In this document: positions 1 to 6,226 of the stretch, piece after piece | How the letters are laid out: the number at the start of each line of letters is the position of its first letter | Position numbering within the stretch: the stretch's first letter is position 1 | Source: Saprospiraceae bacterium | GTDB taxonomy: Bacteria; Bacteroidota; Bacteroidia; Chitinophagales; Saprospiraceae | Direction of reading: 5' to 3' | Assembly: GCA_020436955.1 (NCBI GenBank) | Contig: JAGQWW010000122.1 | Coordinates: 1-7,193, forward strand | DNA length: 7,193 nt | The notes under the pieces: generated by a model | Seen by the model: the letters and a program-made list of their open reading frames with translations, nothing else | Databases searched by the model: none | Told to the model about the DNA's origin: nothing | Program-made: the position numbers and the translations under genes

Positions 1-360
1 CAGACCATCAATCTCAAGGAAAAATTATCCCTCTTTTCTGATTCCTGGAATCCAAGAATAATTGCGGGCTTAAATGGTCAATTAGTAAAGTTGGCGAAAT
101 TAGAAGGTGAATTTGTCTGGCATCATCATGCCATGGAAGATGAATTATTTCTTGTCATTAGTGGTGTTTTGGAGATGCATTTTAGAGATAAAATCGAAAT
201 AATTCGTCCAGGGGAATGCATCGTAGTACCAAAAGGTATCGAACACAAACCGGTAGCAAAAGAGCCGGTTGAAATTCTTCTTTTCGAACCGGAAAGCACC
301 GTAAATACAGGAAATAATGAGGGTTCGGACTTAAGAAGGGAAAAATTAAATTGGATTTAA
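1..360 (+). CDS. Cupin-domain protein, 5' end outside window
   Basis: The reading frame is open from base 1, so the true start lies upstream; 119 residues are visible. A TTG at 91 could be called as a start, but the cupin sequence begins before it. Both cupin motifs are intact (numbering from base 1). Motif 1 has His41, His43 and Glu48, with Gly55 at its end. Motif 2 runs from Gly71 through Pro77 and Gly79 to His82. These three His and one Glu are the usual metal ligands of the family, so the protein probably binds a divalent metal in a small beta-barrel. It resembles single-domain cupins related to the mannose-6-phosphate isomerase type II fold, but the substrate cannot be told. There is no signal peptide in the visible part and it is probably cytosolic. 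The tail after about residue 98 is polar and likely disordered. The DUF1415 gene follows after 50 bases on the same strand, so co-transcription is likely. Confidence 0.85.
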   Translation, partial: QTINLKEKLSLFSDSWNPRIIAGLNGQLVKLAKLEGEFVWHHHAMEDELFLVISGVLEMHFRDKIEIIRPGECIVVPKGIEHKPVAKEPVEILLFEPESTVNTGNNEGSDLRREKLNWI

Positions 361-369
361 GTCGGGAAA

Positions 370-400
370 TCCTAATTTGGCTGCATAATTCGTATTAGGA
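370..400. repeat. Inverted repeat between cupin and DUF1415 genes
   Basis: TCCTAAT (370-376) and ATTAGGA (394-400) are perfect 7-base inverted arms around a 17-base loop. No T-run follows, so this does not look like an intrinsic terminator. It could be a weak RNA hairpin in a shared transcript or a protein-binding site. It may also be chance, since the arms are AT-rich. Confidence 0.35.
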
Positions 401-410
401 AATTTACTGT

Positions 411-962
411 ATGAAAGCCATCACTATCACCCAACATTGGGTTTTAGACTTCGTTATCGGTCTTAATCTCTGCCCTTTTGCCAGGCAACCATTCAACAAA
501 CAAAAGATCAGGTTTGCCACCACTGAGGAGACCGATCCGGAAGAAATTCTGCTTTCCTTTTGGGAAGAAGTACAACTACTCCATAAAACACCACTGGAAA
601 TTGTTTCCAATACCCTATTCATTTTAGCTAAGGTAGATTGGGATTTTGAAACCTTCCTGGACATATATTATGTTGCAGAAGAATTATTGGAAGAACAAGG
701 TATGCATGAATTTTTCCAATTGGCCGGATTCCATCCTGATTTTCAATTTGAAGAAACCGGATTTGAAGAACCTGTAAATTTTGTAAACCGCTCTCCCATA
801 CCCATGATTCATATTCTTCGAGTGGACGAGGTAGCTGATGCTATCGAATCCCACCCCGATGCTGAAGGCATACCTGATCGGAATAAAAATACGCTTGATA
901 GTATCGGCTACAAGGAGTTGGAAAAAAGGTTTAAAATGGTTTATCGCGAGACCGATAACTAG
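411..962 (+). CDS. DUF1415-family protein
   Basis: This 183-residue protein of unknown function matches the DUF1415 family as I know it. The family blocks are visible: an N-terminal VIGLNLCPFA segment (residues 15-24), a central FQLAGFHPDFQF segment (102-113) and NRSPIPMIHILR (126-137). The length is close to family norms and no part seems missing. The conserved Cys21, His108 and Asp110 could suggest a metal or catalytic site, but no activity is established to my knowledge. There is no signal peptide or membrane segment, so it should be cytosolic. The ATG at 411 is chosen because the family's N-terminal block begins just after it. It follows the cupin gene by 50 bases and is probably read from the same transcript; no clear promoter of its own is seen. 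The family assignment is fairly sure, the role unknown. Confidence 0.88.
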   Translation: MKAITITQHWVLDFVIGLNLCPFARQPFNKQKIRFATTEETDPEEILLSFWEEVQLLHKTPLEIVSNTLFILAKVDWDFETFLDIYYVAEELLEEQGMHEFFQLAGFHPDFQFEETGFEEPVNFVNRSPIPMIHILRVDEVADAIESHPDAEGIPDRNKNTLDSIGYKELEKRFKMVYRETDN

Positions 963-1073
963 AAACACCCATCCTTTGGTCAAAAACTAATAATATTCAA
1001 ATTTTCCGGCAAGCGTTCGTACTGCAAAAAACGTTTACCTTTAGTGAGTTTCCCGAAGAGATAAACACACTTT

Positions 1074-1103
1074 CTTGCCCAAAACATTGCGCCCTTACCT
1101 TTA
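1074..1103 (+). promoter_or_regulatory. Possible Bacteroidota-type promoter for the lipoprotein gene
   Basis: CTTG (1074-1077) lies 18 bases before TACCTTTA (1096-1103), which differs from the TAnnTTTG -7 consensus only in its last base. It would start transcription near 1109, leaving a leader of about 50 bases before the ATG at 1158. A second TACCTTTA occurs at 1036-1043 without a convincing upstream box. The rest of the 195-base gap (963-1157) shows no terminator or RNA gene. Confidence 0.3.
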
Positions 1104-1157
1104 TTTCACCGGAAACACCAGTTTTGAAATCTATCATTTGAAAAAATTAACATCGCT

Positions 1158-1949
1158 ATGCACATTACCAAAGAGAGATTTACCTTACCATTATTTGCCT
1201 TGATTTTTACCTTGCTCATTGGAGCTTGTACAGATCCGGATCCAACCGTGGTTCGTGATTTTAACGACATTCGTCAAACCTTTAGTGAGTTGGACATCCA
1301 ACCCGGTATCAATGATTTTACAATTGAAGCCTATACCGACATCTTTTGGAGTTTCCGAATCATTGCCCCTCAAAACACTACCGGTACCGGAAAATCTTGT
1401 GTAATTGCATTACACGACGAGCCTACTGAGGTCATGGGAGCACATCAGAATACAGATTGTTATGCTGAACCTGGACTTTCGGATTTAGATGGGTATATTA
1501 TTAGTCCTAATGGTGGTTCTCAAAAATGGGATGATTTTTCAAACCAGGAACTTGTTGTGGGATTAATCCGATTGGCAAGAGAGTATTTGCCGGTTGATAC
1601 TAATAAATTTATGGTCATGGGCTTCGGAGATGGTGGAAACGGTGCCTGGTACTTTGCTGAAAACTATCCAGATTTTGCCAAGACAGCCATGCCTATCGCC
1701 AGCTTTTACCCTACAGATTCAGAAAGTGGTGGATACAGGGTATTTGAGGTGCCAGTATATTGCATCCATGGAACGATGGATGATTTGTACACCATTAGCC
1801 AAATCCGTACCTGGGTCAATGGAACAGCAATTGCTGGTTCAAATGTCAGGTTAGAAGAAGCTACCGACCTGGGGCATGATGACCCATGCAATTATGTGCC
1901 TTTTATCCAAAATGGAGCACAATTTATAAGAGATTCCATTTGGAACTAA
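1158..1949 (+). CDS. Lipoprotein with alpha/beta-hydrolase fold, nucleophile Ser apparently lost
   Basis: The 263-residue product starts with a signal peptide: Lys/Arg near the N-terminus, a hydrophobic stretch (about 9-21) and a lipobox ending LIGAC, so Cys24 should be lipidated after signal peptidase II cleavage. The mature part resembles esterase or depolymerase-like alpha/beta hydrolases. A strand and elbow region (VMGFGDGGNGAW, 153-164) aligns naturally with the common GLSMGGYGAW elbow. The nucleophile position is then Gly157 (codon GGA at 1626-1628), not Ser or Cys. Candidate acid residues in HGTMDD (204-209) and a late His240 in LGHDD are still present. It may therefore be a non-catalytic binding protein, or Asp158 may act in some other way. 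Cys101, Cys202 and Cys244 could form disulfides in the envelope. The end overlaps the convergent MscS gene by four bases. The fold call is fairly good; the substrate is unknown. Confidence 0.75.
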   Translation: MHITKERFTLPLFALIFTLLIGACTDPDPTVVRDFNDIRQTFSELDIQPGINDFTIEAYTDIFWSFRIIAPQNTTGTGKSCVIALHDEPTEVMGAHQNTDCYAEPGLSDLDGYIISPNGGSQKWDDFSNQELVVGLIRLAREYLPVDTNKFMVMGFGDGGNGAWYFAENYPDFAKTAMPIASFYPTDSESGGYRVFEVPVYCIHGTMDDLYTISQIRTWVNGTAIAGSNVRLEEATDLGHDDPCNYVPFIQNGAQFIRDSIWN

Positions 1950-2824
1950 GCCACTTGAGATTTAAATGGCAATTCTTTATCCTTATACGATTTCACTTCA
2001 ATGATATCGCTAGGTAAATAGAATCCATTTTTATTCAAAGCATCCAGTACCTGGTCAATGAGATTCCTTTTCAGGATTAATCCAGGCACATTTGCCTCAA
2101 AAGTATTGATCCAATATTGGACCTTAACATTGAGGGTACTGGCTGCTAAATCTCCGTAAACTACGCTAGGTGATCTTTCTCCACTGAGCACTTCCTGATT
2201 TTTACTGACGGTCTCCTGGATTATTTTTACCGCCTCTTCCATATTCGATTCATAATCGAGCCCAATAGTAAATTCCTGCCTTAAAAATCCATCAATCGTA
2301 TAATTAATAACAGCATTCTTGATCACATTGGCATTGGGAATAAAAATATCCTTACCATCAAATGTTTTAATCTGAACATCCCTCAAGTTCAAGGTAATTA
2401 CTTTACCTGCATGGCCATTTAATTCTACGGTATCACCTACTCTAAACGGACGCTTAAAAGCCAAAACTATCCCTGACAAAAAGTTTTCACCAATATCTTT
2501 AAAGGCAAAACCAAGGATAAAAGCGCCCAAGCCTGCAGTAGACAACAATCCAATGGCTATTTCTCCCAATCCAACTGCCTGCAGTAAAACTAAAAAGGCA
2601 ATAATCACAAAAACCGTCCCGACCAAATTCGAAACAAATCTTGCCAACAAAGGATCATCCATCCTAAGTTTTAGACGTCTTAAACTGTACGTCCTAATCC
2701 ACCGGGAAAAAAGGTAAATCAACAAAAAGAGAACAACCCCAACTACCAATTTGGGAAACAACACTACCAGGTTGTCATAATATGAAAGAACCTGTACTTT
2801 GATGTCTTCGAAAAAGTGCGTCAT
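1946..2824 (-). CDS. MscS-family small-conductance mechanosensitive channel
   Basis: The protein is an inner-membrane channel that opens under membrane tension to release solutes on osmotic downshock. At 292 residues it is close to the 286 of E. coli MscS. Three membrane segments are visible: about 19-39, about 65-84, and the Gly/Ala-rich pore helix TM3 (about 89-122, containing GLGAFILGFAFKD). The family signature RPFRVGDTVEL follows (125-135), then the beta domain with DGKDIFIPNANVI and the C-terminal alpha/beta cage. The ATG at 2824 is preferred over an in-frame TTG at 2857, because the extra residues are encoded by a run of nine A bases and add no family sequence. That A-rich leader is typical where Shine-Dalgarno sequences are absent. 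The TAG stop overlaps the TAA of the convergent lipoprotein gene. The gene lies 153 bases after the MATE gene on the same strand, so partial co-transcription is possible. Confidence 0.95.
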   Translation of the reverse strand: MTHFFEDIKVQVLSYYDNLVVLFPKLVVGVVLFLLIYLFSRWIRTYSLRRLKLRMDDPLLARFVSNLVGTVFVIIAFLVLLQAVGLGEIAIGLLSTAGLGAFILGFAFKDIGENFLSGIVLAFKRPFRVGDTVELNGHAGKVITLNLRDVQIKTFDGKDIFIPNANVIKNAVINYTIDGFLRQEFTIGLDYESNMEEAVKIIQETVSKNQEVLSGERSPSVVYGDLAASTLNVKVQYWINTFEANVPGLILKRNLIDQVLDALNKNGFYLPSDIIEVKSYKDKELPFKSQVA

Positions 2825-2859
2825 GTGCTTTTTTTTTAAAATGGTTACTGCTTCCAACC

Positions 2860-2867
2860 CAAAAGTA
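2860..2867 (-). promoter_or_regulatory. -7 promoter element candidate for the MscS gene
   Basis: On the minus strand the sequence is TACTTTTG, an exact match to TAnnTTTG, ending 35 bases before the ATG at 2824. No TTG-type -33 box is found 17-23 bases upstream. That interval falls inside the TTCGGTG tandem repeat. The match may be fortuitous. Confidence 0.35.
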
Positions 2868-2882
2868 ATTAAAGGAGTTCAT

Positions 2883-2907
2883 TTCGGTGTTCGGTGTTCG
2901 GTGTTCG
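2883..2907. repeat. Tandem heptamer TTCGGTG, 3.6 copies
   Basis: Three perfect copies of TTCGGTG (2883-2889, 2890-2896, 2897-2903) and a partial TTCG (2904-2907) lie in the gap between the MATE and MscS genes, upstream of the MscS start. Perfect identity between copies suggests recent expansion by slippage. Its unit differs from the TGG/TAG heptamers nearby, but the period is the same. Confidence 0.9.
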
Positions 2908-2926
2908 CAAATTCCATTCACCTATT

Positions 2927-2975
2927 CATTCCAGCCTCCAGCATCCAGCATCTAGCATCCAGCATCCAGTCTCCA
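2927..2975 (-). repeat. Array of seven TRGANGC-like heptamers after the MATE stop
   Basis: Read on the minus strand, seven successive 7-base units begin TGG or TAG. Three are TGGATGC; the others are TGGAGAC, TAGATGC, TGGAGGC and TGGAATG. The first unit starts two bases after the MATE stop codon (2978-2980), so the array is in sense orientation in the 3' untranslated region. The same TRG-type heptamers recur after the thioredoxin gene at 6543-6712. It has no spacers and is not a CRISPR array. Confidence 0.9.
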
Positions 2976-2977
2976 AC

Positions 2978-4363
2978 TTACACTTCCACCAGTTTCCATT
3001 TCCCTCTTCTGAATACGATGATGCATAACACAGCCAGGATGGATTCGCTGATGGCGACAGCTACATAAACCCCTGTTGGGCCCCATTCAAAAATTGTGGA
3101 TAAGGTGTAGGCCAAAGGGATTTCAAGCAGCCAAAATGCGATAAAATTGAGCAGGGTAGGGGTAAAGGTGTCACCGGCTCCGTTGAATGCCTGTCCTACT
3201 ACCATCCCATAAGCAAAAAAGACATAGCCGGCTGAGATGATGCGTAAGCTTAGTATGCCTGATGCTATCACTTCAGGATCACTGGAAAACACACCGATTA
3301 ATAGTGGCGCAAATGCTGCATATATAATAGAAACTGTTAGGAGGAAAAGCATGTTGTATTTGGCTGTTTCCCAGACTGATTTTTCGGCACGTTCGGGTTG
3401 CCCGGCTCCCAGATTTTGTCCTACCAGGGTAGCAGCTGCATTAGCCATACCCCAACTAGGTAAAATGGTGAAAATCAACAAGCGGATAGCGATAACATAT
3501 CCGGCTACTACATTGCTGCCAAATTCGGCTACAATTCGCATCAGGAAAATCCAGGATGCAGATGCGATGATAAATTGAAAAGTCCCGCCAACTGCAATCC
3601 TGATAAGTCGGGTAATGATGGCGAGTCTGATCCGTATATGCTTACGTAGCAAGGTTAAAATACCACCACCGAAAAACAGGATGTAAAGCTGAAACAAAAC
3701 ACCAAGGCCCCGGCCAACTGAGGTTGCAACTGCGGCACCTTCGACTCCCATAGCAGGAAATGGCCCCCATCCAAAGATGAAACAAGGGTCCAGTATGATG
3801 TTGATGATGTTGGCAACCCACAACGACCACATGGCAATAGATGCATTTCCTGCTCCTCGGAATATACCATTGAGGAGAAAGAGCATCATGATTACAACAT
3901 TGGTCGCAAACATGATTTTGGTGTATCCAACACCCGAGCTGATAACTTCTTCAGAGGCACCAATCATAGCCAGGATATCTTCTGCGAAGTAGAATCCCAC
4001 AATTCCTAAAGTAAAGGAGATGATTAGGCCCAATAAAATTACCTGAAAGGCAGTAATGTTGGCTTCTTCCCGTTTTTTCTCACCAATGCGCCTTGCTACC
4101 ATGGCAGTTGCAGCAGCACTGATGCCAATAGCTAGCGAATAAACAAGCGTCATGATGGTTTCGGTAAATCCGATGGTGGCTACTGCCAAAGGGCCCACCT
4201 GGGCAACGAAGTAAGTGTCAACTAAAGCAAATAAAGCTTCTCCCGACATTTCCAGCATCATGGGAACCGCCAACAGGAATATTGCCTGTTTGATACTTAC
4301 TGTGGTGTAGTCTTTTTCTTCACCTTTTATGGCTTCCCAAAACAATTTTAATTTCTTGGACAT
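2978..4363 (-). CDS. MATE-family multidrug/cation efflux transporter
   Basis: This 461-residue inner-membrane protein belongs to the MATE (NorM/DinF/MepA-like) exporters, which expel organic cations or other toxic compounds using a Na+ or H+ gradient. About twelve hydrophobic segments are spread along its length in two homologous halves. Typical family features are LVDTYFVAQVG after the first helix (Asp49), ATAMVARRIGEKK (85-97), FRGAGNA (168-174), ILDPCFIFG (190-198) and, in the second half, NAAATLVGQNLGAGQ (308-322) and a later AFNGAGDTFTPT. The ATG at 4363 is chosen because MSKKLKLFWEAI leads straight into the amphipathic N-terminus. An in-frame TTG at 4489 would add 42 residues that run across the divergent promoter region. 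A degenerate -7 element (AATCTTTG on minus, 4396-4403) lies 32 bases upstream. The drug or substrate and the coupling ion cannot be told. Confidence 0.93.
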   Translation of the reverse strand: MSKKLKLFWEAIKGEEKDYTTVSIKQAIFLLAVPMMLEMSGEALFALVDTYFVAQVGPLAVATIGFTETIMTLVYSLAIGISAAATAMVARRIGEKKREEANITAFQVILLGLIISFTLGIVGFYFAEDILAMIGASEEVISSGVGYTKIMFATNVVIMMLFLLNGIFRGAGNASIAMWSLWVANIINIILDPCFIFGWGPFPAMGVEGAAVATSVGRGLGVLFQLYILFFGGGILTLLRKHIRIRLAIITRLIRIAVGGTFQFIIASASWIFLMRIVAEFGSNVVAGYVIAIRLLIFTILPSWGMANAAATLVGQNLGAGQPERAEKSVWETAKYNMLFLLTVSIIYAAFAPLLIGVFSSDPEVIASGILSLRIISAGYVFFAYGMVVGQAFNGAGDTFTPTLLNFIAFWLLEIPLAYTLSTIFEWGPTGVYVAVAISESILAVLCIIVFRRGKWKLVEV

Positions 4364-4444
4364 AGGGTCTAATTCAGGATTTATGTAGGGAAATACAAAG
4401 ATTGAAAAAATAAAGTTCCATTGGAGCCTATACTTAGGTTTAAT

Positions 4445-4464
4445 TTCCAAAAAATATTTTGGAA
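4445..4464. promoter_or_regulatory. 20-base perfect dyad in the divergent MATE/gap region
   Basis: TTCCAAAA (4445-4452) and TTTTGGAA (4457-4464) are perfect 8-base arms around AATA. The site lies between two divergent genes, about 26 bases upstream of the gap -33 box and about 82 bases upstream of the MATE start. This is a fitting place for an operator acting on one or both genes. No T-run suggests termination. The AT-rich arms make chance possible. Confidence 0.4.
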
Positions 4465-4489
4465 CTCCTTGATTTAAAATGGTTTTCAA

Positions 4490-4520
4490 TTGGTTGGTGA
4501 TGGCATATTTTCTACCTTTG
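4490..4520 (+). promoter_or_regulatory. Bacteroidota-type promoter of the gap gene
   Basis: TTG (4490-4492) is followed after 20 bases by TACCTTTG (4513-4520), an exact match to TAnnTTTG. Transcription would start near 4525, giving a leader of about 55 bases. It is the clearest promoter in the window. It also argues against the upstream ATG at 4479 as the gap start, since that would place the promoter inside the coding sequence. Confidence 0.7.
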
Positions 4521-4580
4521 CACCCGAATTCATTCCCTAATCAAACCGTACTTTTTTGTACACCAAAATCATTAACCATC

Positions 4581-6059
4581 ATGTCGGAAAATAATCTATT
4601 AATCCGCAAACGCACTGAAGATGCACTTTCAGATTGGCATGAAAAGGAAAAGACAGCGCTTGACTTGCTGGGCATAGTCGGAGAGCTGCGATTTGACAAG
4701 TCGATAGAGTTGGTATTCTTTCGCCAGGACATCTACGACACGCGCCCGAGTGAATTGTTACACATCCACGAAATTTCAAAGAATTATGTAAAGGAACCAA
4801 TTAGTATTGAGACTTCCTTTGCCATCGCACAAGCAATTTCATTTTTGGAAAATTTACCTCCCGCAAAAATTGATATTGGAAAACTGGCGATTCAGTGGGG
4901 TAATGAAAAAGGAAAACACGCCAATGTATATGACTTCGTAAAAGATCATATTACAAATGTAATGGTGGATGTTACACAAGGAAATGAAGGTCCGAAAGAT
5001 GTGATTTTGTATGGTTTTGGTCGTATCGGTCGCCTTGCTGCCAGAAGGATTATTGAATTGACGGGAAGAGGAGACCAACTTCGCTTGAGAGCGATAGTGA
5101 TTCGCCAGAAAATGAAAACCATTGGAGAGGAATTGGAGAAAAGAGCAGCGCTTTTAAAATCAGATTCCATCCATGGGGACTTTAAAGGAATGGTAGAGAT
5201 CGACTACGAACATTCTGAGTTGATCGTAAACGGAAATCGCATTGCCCTTATCATGGCTGGCAATCCTACAGAAGTGGATTATACCAAATACGGTATTAAT
5301 AATGCACTTGTAATTGACAATACCGGTGTTTGGCGCGATAAAGAAGCACTAAGTGTTCATTTGCGTCCGGGAGTTGATCAGGTTATGCTAACTGCACCTG
5401 GAAAAGGAATTCCAAATATCGTTTACGGTGTAAACCAGGAAAGCCTTGATATCGACAATGATAAAATATTCTGTGCTGCATCTTGTACTACCAATGCTAT
5501 CGTTCCACCATTAAAGGTTTTAGATGAAGCATTTGGTATCACCAAGGGGCATATTGAAACCATTCATGCTTATACCAACGACCAAAACTTGTTGGACAAT
5601 TTTCACAAAAAACCTCGCAGGGGTAGAGGTGCTCCAATCAATATGGTAATTACTTCTACCGGGGCAGCTGAAGCTGTTGGAAAGGTACTGCCGCATCTGG
5701 GACCGAATATGACAGGTAATGCAGTTAGGGTTCCTGTACCAGATGGTTCATTGGCTATTTTGAGTTTGTCGCTTAAAAAGAATGTTACCAAAGAGGAGGT
5801 AAATGAAGTTTTGAAAGAAGCTACTTTACAAGGTGAATTGGTAGAGCAGATTCAATTTTCTACTTCTGACGAATATGTATCCAGTAATATCGTGGGAACC
5901 ACAGCTGCGTGTATCATAGATGCTCCATCGACGATTGTTTCCAATGATGGTAGCAGTGCTACAGTATACGCCTGGTATGACAATGAGTATGGTTACACTT
6001 GTCAGGTAGTTCGATTGGCGAAATATGCTGCCAGGGTTAGAAGAATACACTACTATTAA
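4581..6059 (+). CDS. gap: Glyceraldehyde-3-phosphate dehydrogenase, long form
   Basis: The enzyme converts glyceraldehyde 3-phosphate, phosphate and NAD(P)+ to 1,3-bisphosphoglycerate, or the reverse in gluconeogenesis, in the cytosol. The 492 residues exceed the usual ~335 because of an N-terminal extension of about 138 residues that is largely helical and charged. Long versions are known in Bacteroidota and some Gammaproteobacteria. The nucleotide-binding GFGRIGR is at 145-151, catalytic Cys302 in SCTTN (301-305), the activating His329 in HAYTNDQ, then STGAAEAVG (359-367) and WYDNEYGY (465-472). Where classical NAD-dependent enzymes have Asp after the second strand, this one reads AIVIRQ, placing Arg175 there. 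That could allow NADP; this is an inference. The ATG at 4581 is used because the promoter at 4490-4520 lies inside the longer frame from 4479. A strong terminator follows 47 bases after the stop, so the gene is probably transcribed alone. Confidence 0.95.
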   Translation: MSENNLLIRKRTEDALSDWHEKEKTALDLLGIVGELRFDKSIELVFFRQDIYDTRPSELLHIHEISKNYVKEPISIETSFAIAQAISFLENLPPAKIDIGKLAIQWGNEKGKHANVYDFVKDHITNVMVDVTQGNEGPKDVILYGFGRIGRLAARRIIELTGRGDQLRLRAIVIRQKMKTIGEELEKRAALLKSDSIHGDFKGMVEIDYEHSELIVNGNRIALIMAGNPTEVDYTKYGINNALVIDNTGVWRDKEALSVHLRPGVDQVMLTAPGKGIPNIVYGVNQESLDIDNDKIFCAASCTTNAIVPPLKVLDEAFGITKGHIETIHAYTNDQNLLDNFHKKPRRGRGAPINMVITSTGAAEAVGKVLPHLGPNMTGNAVRVPVPDGSLAILSLSLKKNVTKEEVNEVLKEATLQGELVEQIQFSTSDEYVSSNIVGTTAACIIDAPSTIVSNDGSSATVYAWYDNEYGYTCQVVRLAKYAARVRRIHYY

Positions 6060-6106
6060 TAGAAATTCCCACTGGGATTCAACTTTTCTGTTGTAAAAGA
6101 CCTTTT

Positions 6107-6144
6107 AATACCGTCGGGATCAATTTTCCGACGGTATTTTTTTT
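6107..6144 (+). terminator. Intrinsic terminator of gap
   Basis: AATACCGTCGG (6107-6117) pairs perfectly with CCGACGGTATT (6128-6138) around a 10-base loop, and a run of eight T bases covers 6137-6144. This 11-pair stem with a GC-rich core is a textbook intrinsic terminator. It separates gap from the thioredoxin gene. Confidence 0.92.
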
Positions 6145-6157
6145 AAAAATGTTGATT

Positions 6158-6173
6158 TGTGATAGCTGTCACA
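6158..6173. promoter_or_regulatory. CRP/FNR-type site TGTGA-N6-TCACA upstream of thioredoxin
   Basis: TGTGA (6158-6162) and TCACA (6169-6173) are separated by six bases, matching the core consensus bound by E. coli CRP and relatives. The centre lies at 6165.5, about 41-42 bases before the start estimated from the -7 element at 6195-6202, which is the class II activator position. No -33 TTG box is present, as expected for an activator-dependent promoter. The binding protein in this organism is unknown. Confidence 0.45.
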
Positions 6174-6194
6174 GCAGTACCGCTGAAAACGGTC

Positions 6195-6202
6195 CATCTT
6201 TG
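6195..6202 (+). promoter_or_regulatory. -7 promoter element candidate for thioredoxin
   Basis: CATCTTTG matches TAnnTTTG except in its first base. It lies 24 bases before the ATG at 6227 and would start transcription near 6207. There is no TTG 17-23 bases upstream; the dyad at 6158-6173 occupies part of that space. Confidence 0.4.
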
Positions 6203-6226
6203 TATCAACAAAAAAATCAACCTAAA

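Noticed and set aside
684..983. 99-residue open frame on - across the DUF1415 gene
   Set aside because: It is a shadow of a conserved coding frame, and its product resembles no family I know.
2825..2857. MscS start at TTG 2857
   Set aside because: It adds residues encoded partly by a homopolymeric A run, is a rare start codon, and lies close to the probable promoter. The ATG at 2824 gives family length.
2883..2975. CRISPR array
   Set aside because: Units are seven bases, directly abutting, with no spacers and no cas genes in the window.
3237..3578. 113-residue open frame on + inside the MATE gene
   Set aside because: It is antisense to well-conserved MATE sequence, has no recognisable domain and lacks its own signals.
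4364..4489. MATE start at TTG 4489
   Set aside because: The extra 42 residues are unlike the family N-terminus and would overlap the divergent gap control region.
4479..4580. N-terminal extension of gap from the ATG at 4479
   Set aside because: The 34 extra codons span the TTG/TACCTTTG promoter and overlap the upstream TTG of the MATE frame. They look like leader DNA, not protein.
6065..6081. Hairpin-like CCCACTGGG just after the gap stop
   Set aside because: Only four base pairs with a three-base loop are possible and no T-run follows; the terminator at 6107-6144 is far stronger.
6149..6226. Thioredoxin start at the ATG 6149
   Set aside because: It starts five bases after the gap terminator T-run and covers the dyad and -7 element. 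The start at 6227 gives standard thioredoxin length.
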